A stretch of 64,000 bases of DNA from Effrenium voratum (GCA_963377175.1 CAUJNA010003294.1:755001-819000), one strand, 5' to 3'. Counted from the stretch's first letter, positions 42,081 to 53,345 are shown. Numbers and translations are program-made. The notes: generated by a model not told the origin, from the letters alone.

Positions 42081-45080
42081 ATTCTGCAGCAGCCGCGCAT
42101 CTCGCATAGCTCTTCTGTTGTTGCTGGTGTTCCTGGTGTGTTGTGGCTGCATCCTGTCCTCCGTGCTCGTCACCGTGGCGGCGCTGTCGCGGCTGTATCG
42201 GCGCCCCGCCGAGATGTGCCCTGGGTACCTGCGGCACGCGCTGTGCAACTGGGGCGAGGCCTTCGGCGGGTCTTCGGGGCCCAAGGCGGCGCTGGCCATC
42301 TCGGAGGCCAACGCGCTGTGGAGGCCCAACGAGACCAGCGCCATGGCGGGGGCCGTGGCCCGGCTGCAGGAGTTGGGACCTCGGGCAGACCAGGACTTCT
42401 GCGACTTTGTGGAGGATTGGATGCCCAGACTGGGCTTCAACGGGCTCATTGACCTCGTGGAAGCCTTAGAGCAGGCAGACGAAAGTGGGGCCAGCGGCGT
42501 CTGGGACGTGAGCCTGGAGGATTTGCCGCAGGGTGTGCTGAATGCAGCTGAAGCTCTGCCCGAAGCGAAGGTTTCCCTTGTTTGGCCCATTTTGAGGCAT
42601 GGCACCAACAGCTCAACCTTTTAAATCTGGGTCCCTTGAACTGTTTCCCTTCTTAGCACATGATTAGTCATGCAATCCCATGGCTAGAAGGGGAATTTTG
42701 GCTTCCGGGTCCAGACCTGGCAGAGGAAGACTGGAAGCACGACCTGGGCTCCTATGTCGTTGCCCGCCTACAGCAGCATCCTGTGCCGCCGCTCCGATGC
42801 GAATCGTGAGTTTTGGTTCCGACCCCTTTGGTGGTTTGGGTGCGGGGGGGGGGGGTGGGGGGCCTGGTTCTGGTGGGTCAATGGCAAAAACCTCTAACCA
42901 TCAATCTAACGCTCCAAGAGGGTAGCAGACTTTGACAAATTGTAGCGAAAGGCTGATGATTGTTTCTTCCCAGACAAGTTGAAACCTGTATCCTCTGCCA
43001 GGCACCGAGACATGTACTTGGAAGATGCGGTTCCTTGGCTGGACATCTGTTTTGTGGCTTTGACCCCTAAACAGAATTGCTCCCGCTGTCTTCTTGCGGC
43101 TTGCCGTGTTGCCGGTTGCCATTCCCGAGCTACGGCGTTTGGAGAAGATGTCTCTCAGGTGGAAGTGGCTGGATCTTTGAAACTGGGCGGGGCACCTTTG
43201 CATGCCATGACCTGGACGAGTATGCTTGACTTCGTCCGATGCTTGGACTGCTACCGCTCAGTGCAATTCCCTGTGTGGCTGTATGTGCCTGTACTTTATA
43301 TCAATTGTAGCTCATCCACTGGTTCATTGTGTTGAACCTTATTTTCAGCATATCAGACCATTTGAAAATCTCATTGCACAGCTAGGATATGGAGAGTCCG
43401 AATCTCAGGATCGCGTGGAAACGCCACGGGGCTTTGGAGCTTTGTCCAGGACAACATTTGCTTCCGCTTCCAGGCGAGAAGTGGTCAAAAGGGGCCGGCA
43501 AGGCAGGTGGTCATGTTTGCTCGCATGCATGTTTCGGTCCTGGCCAAGATTGGCACACAGCATGCCAATCTAGCTGACAGCAAGTGGCAACATGCAGATT
43601 GGGTATCAGAAAAGGGTCGGAAGGAGCTGCCCGAGCTGTTCGTGCACTGCATCCATGGCCTGGGGCATGGGGCAATGGCGTCGGCTGTGCTGCTGTCAAT
43701 GGACGAGAGCCGCTTGCCAATTGGCAGGGCCGGCTTGCAGGTCATCAGGGGTCGATGTTTGTTTCGAAGCAAGTCTGGTCAGGCTCCGCCACTAGGCAGT
43801 GTTGTTTAGGTTGTGTGGCGTGTGCTGGTGGTGCGCAGGCATGCGCCGTTCCCCATGAACATGGGAAGCAAGACGGCATGCTATGGCTCTTGTTGGCTGT
43901 GAGGACAGCGGAAGGAGTTTGAGGATTTGCAGCCGTGTCCCCAACTCCGAGATGGCACCTCAGACCTGCGTATGTCGTCTCAAATGCTGAAATCGGCGCT
44001 GGACATTTGCGCCACGGCCCCCGCGAAGCAGCTTGGAGTCTTGGACTTGAATATTTGGCGCCCAATCGCTCAGGCACAGGCATGTCAAGGCATGTCAAGG
44101 CATGGCGATCAGGCTATGTCTGTGCTGGCGGGGTCTTCATGGAGTTTTGGAAGTCCCGGGGCGACGAGTGGACGCCCAAATATGACGACACCTTCTCAGC
44201 TCCGGTGAGGATTCAGGAGGCATGGCTGGCTCCGCAGGCATGGCAGGGCTGTTGGCGTAGTTACGCAGTGCCTTTCTGTAAGTTGTTTGACGTGATTTCT
44301 GGAACCTGGGACAGCCCAGAGCCTCTGGTGCTTGTAGAGGAAAGCATGCCTTCTCTGTTCAGGGGGGAATTTGGGAGGAGCCAAGTCTAAGTTGCCATCC
44401 GAAGCGCGAGGCACCGCCAGATGGAACCCAAGATGACGACTGGAGGAGTCTCGGCTTGCAGGTTACATCGCAGCTGGTGCCTCAATGCATCCCAGGTTCG
44501 AGCACACCTGCGCCTTTGCTGCCTTTCCAGCCACCTGCTTTCGCTTCGAGCCTGGTTTGGGGGCTGAGGGTCAGCTCCTTGGCTCTGACCTAGCGATGGA
44601 CATGGGCGCGCCAAACAAATCCCTCGTTTTCCGTCGCTCGAGGAAGGAGCGCTTCAAGGGTCTGGAGGATGTGTCAGTGGAGGAGCCCTGCACCCAAAGC
44701 GCCTGGAGCTCGCAGGCGCGAAAGTCATCGAACGTGGGCGTGTCATTTTTTGAGAGGCGGTGGGGTTGAAGGGAAACAACTGCAGAGCCAGGATTTTGAG
44801 GGTCCCATCCCCTATTTTGAGACCCCATGTGGTCCTTTGGTGGTTCTTCGTTTTGGCATAGGCTCCGGGTGAGTCAGGTGGTGTGGGGCCGCAAGCAGCT
44901 GCGCGGCTGCATCCTGGGCCGGGCCTTCAACCTCTACATGGACTTCGACACCTGGCGCCACGGGACGTTCGCCCAGCACACCGGCAAGACCAGCCGTCAA
45001 CGGCTGAAAACGCTGCGGGAGTGGTGCAGCATGTACGAGCCCCCAGGAGTGGGTTGCGAAGCTGTGAAGAAAGGTACATC
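42080..45080 (+). CDS. Membrane-anchored Cys-rich protein with HGLGHG and GGVFMEFW motifs
   Basis: A first recognisable exon (from about 42080, after an AG) begins with an Arg-rich stretch and one membrane helix, IALLLLLVFLVCCGCILSS. It continues with LYRRPAEMCPGYLRHALCNW and an Asn-glycosylation site (NETS). Further exons give FWLPGPDLAEEDWKHDLG (42700), YLEDAVPWLDICFVAL (43015), LFVHCIHGLGHGAMASAVL (43640), ALDICATAPAKQLG (44000), YVCAGGVFMEFWKSRG (44113), CAFAAFPATCFRF (44510), and RGCILGRAFNLYMDF with REWCSMYEPPGVGC (44905-45060). The order of Cys/His motifs (C.HG.GH, then C...P, then C..GVFME, then C.F...C, then GC..G) resembles Cys-rich proteins of unknown function seen in bacteria and some eukaryotes. 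I cannot name the family. Topology suggests a type II membrane protein with a disulphide-rich outer domain. The start codon, several borders and the 3' end are unresolved. Confidence 0.6.
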
Positions 45081-45556
45081 TTGCAAGTGGTGGGGCGTGA
45101 GTCATCTGGTTAGGGAGCCAACTGTTGTAAAACATCTGCCATGAAGCAGCACGCTGATGCTGTAACAAGTCGCGCATGGGATGCGAAATCACCTCTTTCA
45201 GGCGCCATGGCGCCAATCAACAGCTCGCAGCTTGGAGCTAAAGTTGTGCACCAGCGCTCATCACATGTTTCGCTGTTAGATCTTGAGTGACACTTGGCAA
45301 GAAGCCGTAAGCTGTCCAATGCCATGTCCCAGGTTTGTTTATGTCGCGCATCTCAGGTTTCCTTTCCAGCTGAAGCGGCCAGTCTTGCCGCTAGTGCGGA
45401 GCTATGGCAACTGGCTGGCGTGCATTGCAGGATGCATGGCAAATGTGGCCTTCATTGTGCCTTTGGCCTCGATATTTGATGGGGGGGGGGCATTGTTCTT
45501 CGGGGCCGCTTGGAGCAAATGAAGGAGCCAAAAGAAGGGGGGAAATACAATGGTGG

Positions 45557-45865
45557 CCGCGTAGCCTAGTCCTTGAACTGAGCAGGCTCGCGTAGCCTCC
45601 ACGTAGCCACTAGTAAAAGCAGCTTATTGTCACTTTGCTTTGTATTAAAGGCTTCTGTTGAAACCTTGCATGCTGCAACGAAAGCATGTTTATTGGATGT
45701 GTTCTTTTCTGGCCTGGCCAGAATTGAAGTTCGCTCGTTCCGCGTAGCGTCCAAGGTCTGTTCAAGTCCACTTGCCCACATGCCTGCCTGCACTGTTACT
45801 ACTACTTCTACTACCACCACCACCACCACCACCACCACTACTACTACTACTTTAACTACTTCAAG

Positions 45866-45925
<60 letters not shown>

Positions 45926-46140
45926 TGCTACTGCTACTGCTACTGCTACTGCTACTTCTACTACTACTGCTGCTATTGCTACTAGTAGTATCTAGTAGTG
46001 TTATTGTTACAAGTAGTGCCAGTGGTAGTATTAGTTCTAGTACTCTTACTACCACTTCCGCGTCGCCCGCGCGTAGCCCCCCGCGTAGCCACTGTTCCCC
46101 GTAGCCCCCGGAGCCAAATTCCTGGGTAAAAAACCGCGTA
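45557..46140. repeat. Dispersed (g)cgtagcc motif cluster
   Basis: The motif cgtagc recurs about eight times: near 45560, 45591, 45602, 45743, 46071, 46083, 46101 and 46134. It often appears as ccgcgtagcc. The copies flank the triplet repeat below. The string ccgtagcc is also the first part of the conserved dinoflagellate spliced leader, but no full leader is present. Confidence 0.7.
45793..45990 (+). repeat. Triplet microsatellite (ACT/ACC)n
   Basis: About 200 bp of act/acc triplets with interruptions (act to gct, tct). It is open as poly-Thr on + and poly-Ser on -. There is no evidence that it is translated. Confidence 0.95.
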
Positions 46141-46144
46141 GCCT

Positions 46145-46816
46145 CCGCATAGGCTTGTGCTTCCAGTGTACAGGCCCCACACACTTTTTTCCAAAAAAGC
46201 AACGCGGCTGAGGTGGAGAATGATGCCGTTGAGGACTCTGTGGTGGAGGACCACTGCCAGCAGATCGAGGATCAGAGACTGGGATGCGTTTCATTTTCTT
46301 CATTCACCACGCATGCCCATCAGCCACGCACCTAGAAGACTTGGCAGTCCAAATGTCCAAGGCGTGGGCGGCGGCTTTGTGTGGAGATCGGGCTGAGTCG
46401 CCACTTAAGAAATGCATCAGAGATGCACATTTGGCCGACAGACATCCTTGAGAATGACCAGGTTCTCCCGGACTAGGCAAGTCGTCGGAGCGGCGGGACC
46501 ACGCGCCAGCAGGCCGCCGGCCGGAGACAAGGAGTGGCTTCAGCTGGTCGCTGAGCTTGGCAACGCAGACCTCCCGGATAGCTTTGGACGCCATGACGGG
46601 CAAGGGTTGACGGCCACAGAATGGTCAAGCAGGCTGCGCTGCGGCGTGCGGAGCAAAAATGGCGGGGAGGCAGCACTTAAGGAGCCCAGGTGCCAAGGTT
46701 TGCTGAGGATGTTTGAACTGGCTGTTCGGGGGAGCCTCAAGCTTTAGCCTGCGTCACGCTTCGCAGGTCATGCTCTAGCTTTCTACTTTAGTTTCTGTCT
46801 CAAAGCGCTTGTAGCC
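46145..46816. other. No recognisable gene
   Basis: Open frames of about 100 codons overlap on both strands, without domains. Confidence 0.35.
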
Positions 46817-48040
46817 ATGGCCAGACGCTGTGGCCTTTTGCTGGCATCAACTTTAGTTTGCGATGCCTTTCTGCAAGAACTCCTGCTAGCGAACGACGAG
46901 TGCGACCAGCACAGCGAAACCTGTGCGCAGAACGCGCTGCAGCGACGAGCGCTGGCTCACAGCCAGAGCGAAAAGCGACCAAAGTGCCAGGATGTAAGCC
47001 AAGGCAGCAGCTGCCATGAAGAAGCCCAATGGGCCCAAAGCTCTGGGATTCATGAACATCCGGAGTGGTATCCTCATCTCACAGTTGATTCCAGCGCCCA
47101 AGCTCGCACTCAGATGTTGTGACCACCTTTGCTTGCGGGGCATGGCCGATGTGACATATTCATACGAAACCCCAATCCCCCAATCCCCAAATCTAAACCA
47201 GAATTAGGCCAATACTAAACAACGCTAAACCAAAGTCATAGGCTTCCCCGCCAACCCCAACTGCAGCCTTTCTTGGGGAGCCCAGAAATAAATTCCGATA
47301 TTTGAAGACAAAGCTTAGCTGCAATTGCACTTCTCATGATTGAATTGGACAAAAACAAGCATTCCTTGAAGGATTTCAGTGGGCTCCTTATGGGGCAAAC
47401 TGTGATTTTGGCGGTGCAAACGGGGGAGCCGCATTTGGACAAGGACTGCGGCCCCAAGATCCTATTTGTTTGTTTGTGGCTGCTTAGCAGGGCAGGCAAC
47501 GCAACGGTGTGCTCGCACCAAGGCCTTCTGGACTTCCAGTGCCGTGTGTATCAATCCAACCCTGCAAAATGCCCGAAGCCCTGCAGCACGCAATGCGAAG
47601 ATCCACCGCCCAGCCACAGCCCGCCAGTTACACCGCAACAATGCGATTCTCGGCCTCAATAGTTGAAGTGGCTTCATCGAAGCTGATTTTCCCAAGTCCG
47701 GAGTCGCATGCACAATGTAGATCAATGTAGCGCGGTTGAATCTGATGATCAAGCGCAGCGTTCAGCGGTCCGCGGGCAGGTCGGGCACGAGGATGCCAAG
47801 GCCTGCCTGTGCATCTTTGACATTGACCGGACACTGACGTCAAAGCAGGGCACGCAGGCGCTTCGGGTTCGCTCACCCCTGAGCTTTCTGGTGCTTCGGC
47901 TTCGCTTCGGCCTATGGCTCGTGGGCGGTTCGGCCTGGTGCAGGACACCTGCGGTGGCTCCAAGGCCTTCCCCGGCATAGCGGACTCTGCCTACGGGGGC
48001 GGCGAGCTCGTGCTGTCGCAGCTGGCCGCTAAGGGCGCCC
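46817..48040 (+). CDS. Secreted HAD-superfamily-like protein (split gene)
   Basis: The first exon starts at ATG 46817 with a signal-peptide-like MARRCGLLLASTLVCDAFL. Then come DECDQHSETCAQNALQRRAL, a C..V..G..C segment and GIHEHPEWYPHLT, motifs I associate with secreted dinoflagellate proteins. An exon near 47530-47605 gives DFQCRVYQSNPAKCPKPC. An exon ending at 47857 gives ACLCIFDIDRTLTSKQG, the HAD motif I (DxDxT) containing the nucleophilic aspartate. A GC-AG intron (47858-47943) joins in frame to DTCGGSKAFPG and IADSAYGGGELVLSQLAAKG. HAD enzymes are mainly phosphatases, and the product should act in the secretory route or outside the cell. Motifs II-IV lie beyond the exons found. Whether the first exon and the HAD exons belong to one gene is inferred from the typical motif order. 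Confidence 0.6.
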
Positions 48041-49540
48041 CGTCCAGGCAAATGATTCACATAGTCACTATAATGATAATAATGGGTAATAGTACTGAGA
48101 AGGAAAAATAAGTATGATTATACATTGTGCTTGTAATGTATTCAATAGGTTACATATATATATATATGTATATATACATACGCATGTATACACATGATGA
48201 AGCATGATTGATGGTTTGGTAGGGGCTGATGAATGTTTGCCCGCCGCAGCCTCAGCCATGGCAGCTTGAATACCAGCTACGGTTTACTTCTCATCACTTC
48301 CCATATGTAATGTATACGCCTTCACCATGGGTGAGCTCAATTTGCCCCCAAGGTGAGTTGGGGGGAGACTGTCTCAGACTGACATTGGCTTACCTTGCTG
48401 AGCCCTGTGGAAGTCAGCCGTGCGATTCTCACATCACCTCTCAAACTTTGCCATGTAGATGAATAGGCCTGCGTTTTGATCATTGCTCAACTTGTTGCAG
48501 CCTCACCGGGGCCAGCGGGCAGTGCAAAGCCTTTCGAAGCCCTTTATGCAAGTGAACCCGATGTTGATTGAAGGGGTGACGCTCATTTGGATGCTCATAG
48601 GCTTTCCTTTTTCGCACAATGTGCTGTGGCCAGTCTTGTTAGTGAACGTGAGCTCATTGGGAAGAACCGTCACGATACGCCGAAGCTTCTTTGTTGAAGA
48701 GCCCGCTTTTGTTCGGCGAGTTCTCGGACTTTTTGGCATTCATGCTTGTCAAATCCCGATCTATCAAGCCTAGAGGCGAAACCACAAGGGTTGGAGAAGG
48801 CCAGTCCGTGATTTTCTTGCCCAGGGCTCGACGGCACCTTCTGCAGCAAATGCTACGTGGGGATTTGCTCACATGGCGATGGGACTGGGGAGTTCTCGAA
48901 GGAACGAACAGAGCTGCTGAAGGCTTCGAGCAGTTGGGGGCCTGCGTTTGGGGTCGCGTTGCGACTGCTAAGATTTGCTTGGGGCGGGCAATGTTAGCAA
49001 TCTGCAGATCCTCAACACGGAAGCCATGCAGAAGTTGGTTCTGAAGCCCCAGAATGCTGCGTGGAGTGTGCCTGTGGCAGCACCAGGGGGTCAAATGGAG
49101 GTTGATCAAAATGAAGTTGCTCTAAGCCCCTGTCACGATGACGGCCGTTTGCCGTACCAGCGCCCAAGCAGCATTTGATTGGGCGGTCCGGATACTGTCT
49201 CAGTGCGCGTTTAGGCGTTTTAATCACGGATGGTTTGCATCCATTTCCACTCAGGGATCCCAGGACCCATGCCCAGTCGAACACCTGGGATGTGCAAGCT
49301 TTGTTCATGCCCCATGCCTAGGGAGAAACAATCATGGGTGTCCCTTTCGCCATGCGGCAAGTTTTGGTGGAGATGGCCTCCCGGTTCCTTGAACCTCAGG
49401 ACATGAAGCTTTTGCTTGGGCCTCAGCAAGGATGAAGCAGGCCTGGCCCGTAGGCTTAGGCTGAAACTCTCAAAGGTGCCCTGCTTAAGCATAGTTTAAC
49501 CTGGACTAGCCACTTTTCATCAGTGGCGGGGTTCGGTCTG
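48041..49540. other. Spacer with (TA)n at 48151-48180; weak exon candidates
   Basis: A short TA microsatellite lies at 48151-48180. A coding-like stretch at 48520-48670 (NPMLIEGVTLIWMLIGFPF) is hydrophobic and unidentified. The distal HAD exons could lie here but were not recognised. Confidence 0.35.
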
Positions 49541-49672
49541 GAACGCATGGACACATCAAGTTTTCGGGAAGTGGCACGCGCACCACTCAAGGTCGCCCTA
49601 CGTGGTTTTCCAGCCAGACGCGAAAAAGCAAGAGGCAGTAGCTCAAATCATCGAATGGTGCCAGTCTAAGAC
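49530..49672 (+). CDS. Unidentified exon rich in Trp/His
   Basis: The frame gives VWNAWTHQVFGKWHAHHS, then PYVVFQPDAKKQEAVAQII and EWCQS. It is clean codon-biased sequence with no internal stop. The 'VVFQP....V..II.W' part recalls the start of FAD-linked oxidase domains, but the match is too short to call. It probably belongs with the exon at 49844. Confidence 0.45.
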
Positions 49673-49843
49673 GCTATGGAGAAGCGCACATGTCCCCCAC
49701 GAGCTGGCATGAGGTATGCCTCACAGGAAGTTTGCATTCAGAGTCTTGGCTGCAGCATGCAGCAGCTTAGCAAAGACCCAAACTCCGAGGAGTCGTGCTG
49801 CCAAGTGCTAAGCCGGTTCAATCCTTGTCTGCCAACTGCCAAG

Positions 49844-49966
49844 GCGGGAAAATACGTACTTCTTCGACGACAAGGATGTGAACATCAACCCATTTCGAGG
49901 CCAGCACGATTCAGCAGTCTTCGCTTCCGATCAACTCCAGCTTAGGGTGAACGGGCGGGTGTTCAG
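49844..49966 (+). CDS. Unidentified exon (TYFFDDKDVNINPF)
   Basis: After 'gccaag' the frame gives RENTYFFDDKDVNINPFRG, then HDSAVFASDQLQLRVNGRVF. It ends at a GT donor (caggtgagg). Codon choice and aromatic content look like a folded secreted domain. I do not recognise the family. Confidence 0.5.
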
Positions 49967-50415
49967 GTGAGGTGGGAGGGGGCATGGAAGTGGTGGAAGG
50001 CCTCGCAAGGATGAAGCAGGGTTGGGCTGGGTCAGCTTAACACGCAACCTGTACATCTTCATGGCAGTGACAGGTACGGGGATCAACGCGCACCAAGTCT
50101 CGTGCAATTCCCGCGACGCAATTCTCAACTGGGGCGAGGTTGGTTGGCGCCTCAAAAGCTTAGCTCGTGACATGCGCTTGGAGCGCCTCACGCGGTGTGG
50201 TATGTGATAGGCCTTGGTCTCAGGCCTTTGCGGAGCAACACAGGAAGAAATCAAGATCGAGAAGGGTGTGAGCGTGTGCCAGGCCGAGCCGCCAATCTTT
50301 CTTTCGCAAATTCGCAGTTTGCAACAAACACTTGGGACAAGGCGAACGAAGCCGCACAGCTGTCATTCGAGCAGTCAGCGGCTTTTGCGTTGCTTTGGGG
50401 TTGGGTGGTTTGCAG

Positions 50416-51064
50416 GTCGACTGCCAGTGGACGGCCTGGGGCGCCTGGAACGCGTGTTCAGCCACGTGCGGCGGTGGCCAGAGGCTGGCATGGCGTTCGC
50501 TTGGAGGGCAGGTGCCGTCAGCCTCAAACAGTAGCAGTTGCACACGAGCAATGGACTCGGACTTTTTGCCATTGCTTCCGTGATTTCGAAGCAGGTCACG
50601 ACGTCGCTGGGTGGCGGTCAAATCTGCGAATGGTGGGAAGGAGCCTTTGCGATCCTTTAGTTGCAAGCAAGGTAATGCTGGCGAAATGTGACCTGTGTGC
50701 AGGACTGCGAGAATTCCTTGAGCACTGACGTGCAGGCGACTGACGAAACCACACGTGCACACTATACACAGGTTTTGCACAGGGGGCTTCTAGAGGCAAA
50801 GACCTGAAGTGCAGGAATGCAATCTGCGAAACTGCCCGACCACCACAACTACCACAACCACGACTACCGTGACGACGGAAGCAGCTATTGCAACAACCAC
50901 AAGCGCAATGGCTGCCACGAATGCAAGCACGGAGTCCACGGATGAGAGCCCAAAAGGTGTGGATGACGCCCAGTTCAGATATGTGGCATGCGAAAAGCAT
51001 CGAATGGTACTTAGTCTCAAGGCTTGTGCACAAGTCATGTTGTGTGGCCCGAGGATCTCTTGAA
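50416..51064 (+). CDS. Thrombospondin type-1 repeat protein with Thr-rich linker
   Basis: The exon from 50416 (after 'ttgcag') gives VDCQWTAWGAWNACSATCGG followed by GQR, the N-terminal half of a TSP1 domain (W..W..C..TCGGG). A later exon from 50815 supplies the C-terminal half, ECNLRNCP, followed by a mucin-like Thr run and AAIATTTSAMAATNAS. TSP1 domains are extracellular adhesion modules, common in alveolate surface proteins. The Thr-rich linker is a likely O-glycosylation region. The middle of the domain was not found between 50500 and 50810. The frame after 50950 may run into an intron. Exons at 49530 and 49844 may belong to the same gene. Confidence 0.65.
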
Positions 51065-51993
51065 GGAGGAGGTGCGGGCGGCAGTCGCAATGGGTTTAGT
51101 GCCAGTGGTATTACACCGGTTTTGCATGGTACGGCTGCTAAAGGTGTTCGGACGGTATTGCTACAAGGACAAACTTCCATGACACGAGGTAAACTATGGT
51201 AAGCCAAGTTTTGGGGCAGTATGCCAACAGCTTGTGCATTTGCCATAACAGGATTGGCCCTGCTGTAAACCCTACCCTGGGATAGCGGGCCAACACAGAA
51301 AGAATGAGCACTCTACCCCAGAGGTAGGCTGAGTGGGCTGATGGTTTGGCATGGTTGCTTCAAATGAATGCCCCGTCTAAGCATGAATCCAACGCGCTTC
51401 AGTGTAGAATCTGCTTTATGAGGTGCTTCGCAATAGACAAGAGACCGGGGCGCTGGATTGTGTCAGCATTAGGCCTGCAGCATTCATGGAGTTCCATGGA
51501 GTTTGTTTGCCCAGTGTGAAAGTAGGATCTTACAGATTGATTCCAAGAGTTGGCTCTCCATCAAGAATGCTTCCAGGACATTTTGCCAGACCTGCCTGAT
51601 CCAGATCAGTGAGTGTTGTCAAGTATCAGAGATGGGCGTTCGCCAGCAAAGAACTGGTAGCTTTCCGGGACGACTTTCCCGGACACCGCCCGCTAAGAAA
51701 AACCGCCTGCTCAATGCGGTTTCGAGTTGCACTTGTGCATTGCACATGGGGACGATGGCTTCTACAACCTGCGACTTATGTTTCAAGCTGCAGGGAGGAC
51801 TCGGCAGGAACACCCGGCATATCATTTTGACAAGATACGACATAAACATGAACACAAAGCACAGCCTGGCGCACACTTGCCCAGCTTAGGCATGCGGCTT
51901 TTCCTAGGCAAGCCTCTGGTAGCATTCTAGCCAGATAGTGGCAAAGAATGAGCCCCATGTGTTGTGCACCCCACAAAAACTTGCGCTTGCAAG
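51065..51993. other. Spacer
   Basis: No gene is recognised before the next start codon. Confidence 0.45.
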
Positions 51994-53020
51994 ATGGACT
52001 CGCAAATCTTTGAAGCCCTTCGGCAAGCAAACTTGCTGGTCATGGGCATGCAGATGTTTCTGGGATGCATGTCAATGATGTCGACTGAGGCTGGTCGTTA
52101 CTTGAGCTATGGCTTCCGGTGCCTCCTCTACATGCTGCCGCCAAAGGAGCTGGCATTGGTAGACGGGGACCGCGTTCCAAACTTGATTGCCTCGCATGGC
52201 ATTGCCGCTGCGGTGGCATTTGTGGCGGTTGCCCAGTTGCAATCATTAGAGGTCTGAGCCCAGCATCCAAGGTCATGTTTTTTGTCCTCATGGGTGCAGA
52301 GTTCGTGGCTGGGCAGTTTGTTCAGAGGAAGCTGTACCGCTTCAACGACTTTCTGAGCTGCATAGCCTCCGGCACCTTCCAGCAGCTCTGCATAGAGTGG
52401 CTCCACCGGGTGGCAAACCCCAAGAGCTGCTACAAAATGGTGAACTCTTTGGTCAGCCAGAACATGGTGGATGTGAAGAAGCGGCCCATCTTCTCCTGGA
52501 CTTGCCTCATGCTGGGCACAGACCTGGCGTACTACTGGGCCCATCGCAGTTTGCATGTCTTCCACGCCGGCTGGGCGAGCCACAGCGTTCACCACAGCGG
52601 GGAGGATTACAACCTGGCAACGGCCCTACGGCAAGGAGCCTTGCAGAATATGATGACTTGGATCTTTTCCTTGCCCCTGGCGCTATGCTTCCCCGCGGAA
52701 TCCATTTTGATACACAGCCAGCTGAACACTTTGTACCAATTCTGGGTACACACAGAGCTGTGTGGACGCCTGGGCATCTTGGAGTTCGTGCTGAACTCCC
52801 CTTTCCACCACAGGATGCACCACCGGCCCCCCGGCAACTGCAACTACGCGGGGGTTCTGATCATTTGGGACCGGCTTTTCAAGACATACAAATGTGAAAC
52901 TGAGCGCTTGGATTATTTCGGACTGGCGCAGCCAGCAGGCACATTTGACGCTTTGGAGCTGAATTTGCAGCACTGGCGGAAGATGGGGCGCTTCAGCGTC
53001 CTTCGTGGGGGCTGCTTCTG
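51994..53020 (+). CDS. AGMO: Alkylglycerol monooxygenase-like (TMEM195-type) fatty acid hydroxylase
   Basis: AGMO cleaves the ether bond of alkylglycerols in the ER, using a di-iron centre and tetrahydrobiopterin. Exon 1 (ATG 51994 to 52188, 65 codons) gives SYGFRCLLYMLPPKE and ends VPNLI. An 83-nt GC-AG intron (52189-52271) joins in frame to VMFFVLMGAEFV. Exon 2 carries three His boxes: HRSLH (HX3H, about 52546), HSVHH (HX2HH, about 52584) and HRMHH (about 52814). Around these lie DYNLATALRQ, LNTLYQFWVHTE and NYAGVLIIWDRLF, which match AGMO closely rather than plant or fungal sterol desaturases. The hydrophobic helices fit a multi-pass ER protein. Similarity fades after ELNLQHW (about 52975), so an intron probably starts near 53000. 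The CT satellite then follows. A second superfamily member lies 2.2 kb downstream. Confidence 0.9.
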
Positions 53021-53150
53021 GAATGTGCTGCGCACCTCACTGGTTATCCGATGCTTGCATCAAAGAACAGCCCAAAAGCAACGAACTTGTTTTTCTTTGT
53101 GCGCGTGCGCGGGTCAGTGCGCTGGTCCTGTGTGTGTGTGTGTGTGTTTT

Positions 53151-53292
53151 CTCTCTCTCTCCCTCTCTCTCTTTCTCTCCCTCTCTCTCTTTCTCTCCCT
53201 CTCTCTCTTTCTCTCCCTCTCTCTTTCTCTCCCTCTCTCTTTCTCTCCCTCTCTCTTTGTCTCCCTCTCTCTCTTTCTCTCTCTCTGTCTCG

Positions 53293-53332
<40 letters not shown>

Positions 53333-53345
53333 GTCCCTGTCTTTC
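53151..53345 (+). repeat. CT-rich microsatellite, preceded by (GT)n
   Basis: About 195 bp of ctctctttctc/ccctctct units, immediately after a (GT)10 run at 53129-53149. It probably lies inside an AGMO intron. The Ser/Leu reading frame through it is an artefact. Confidence 0.95.
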
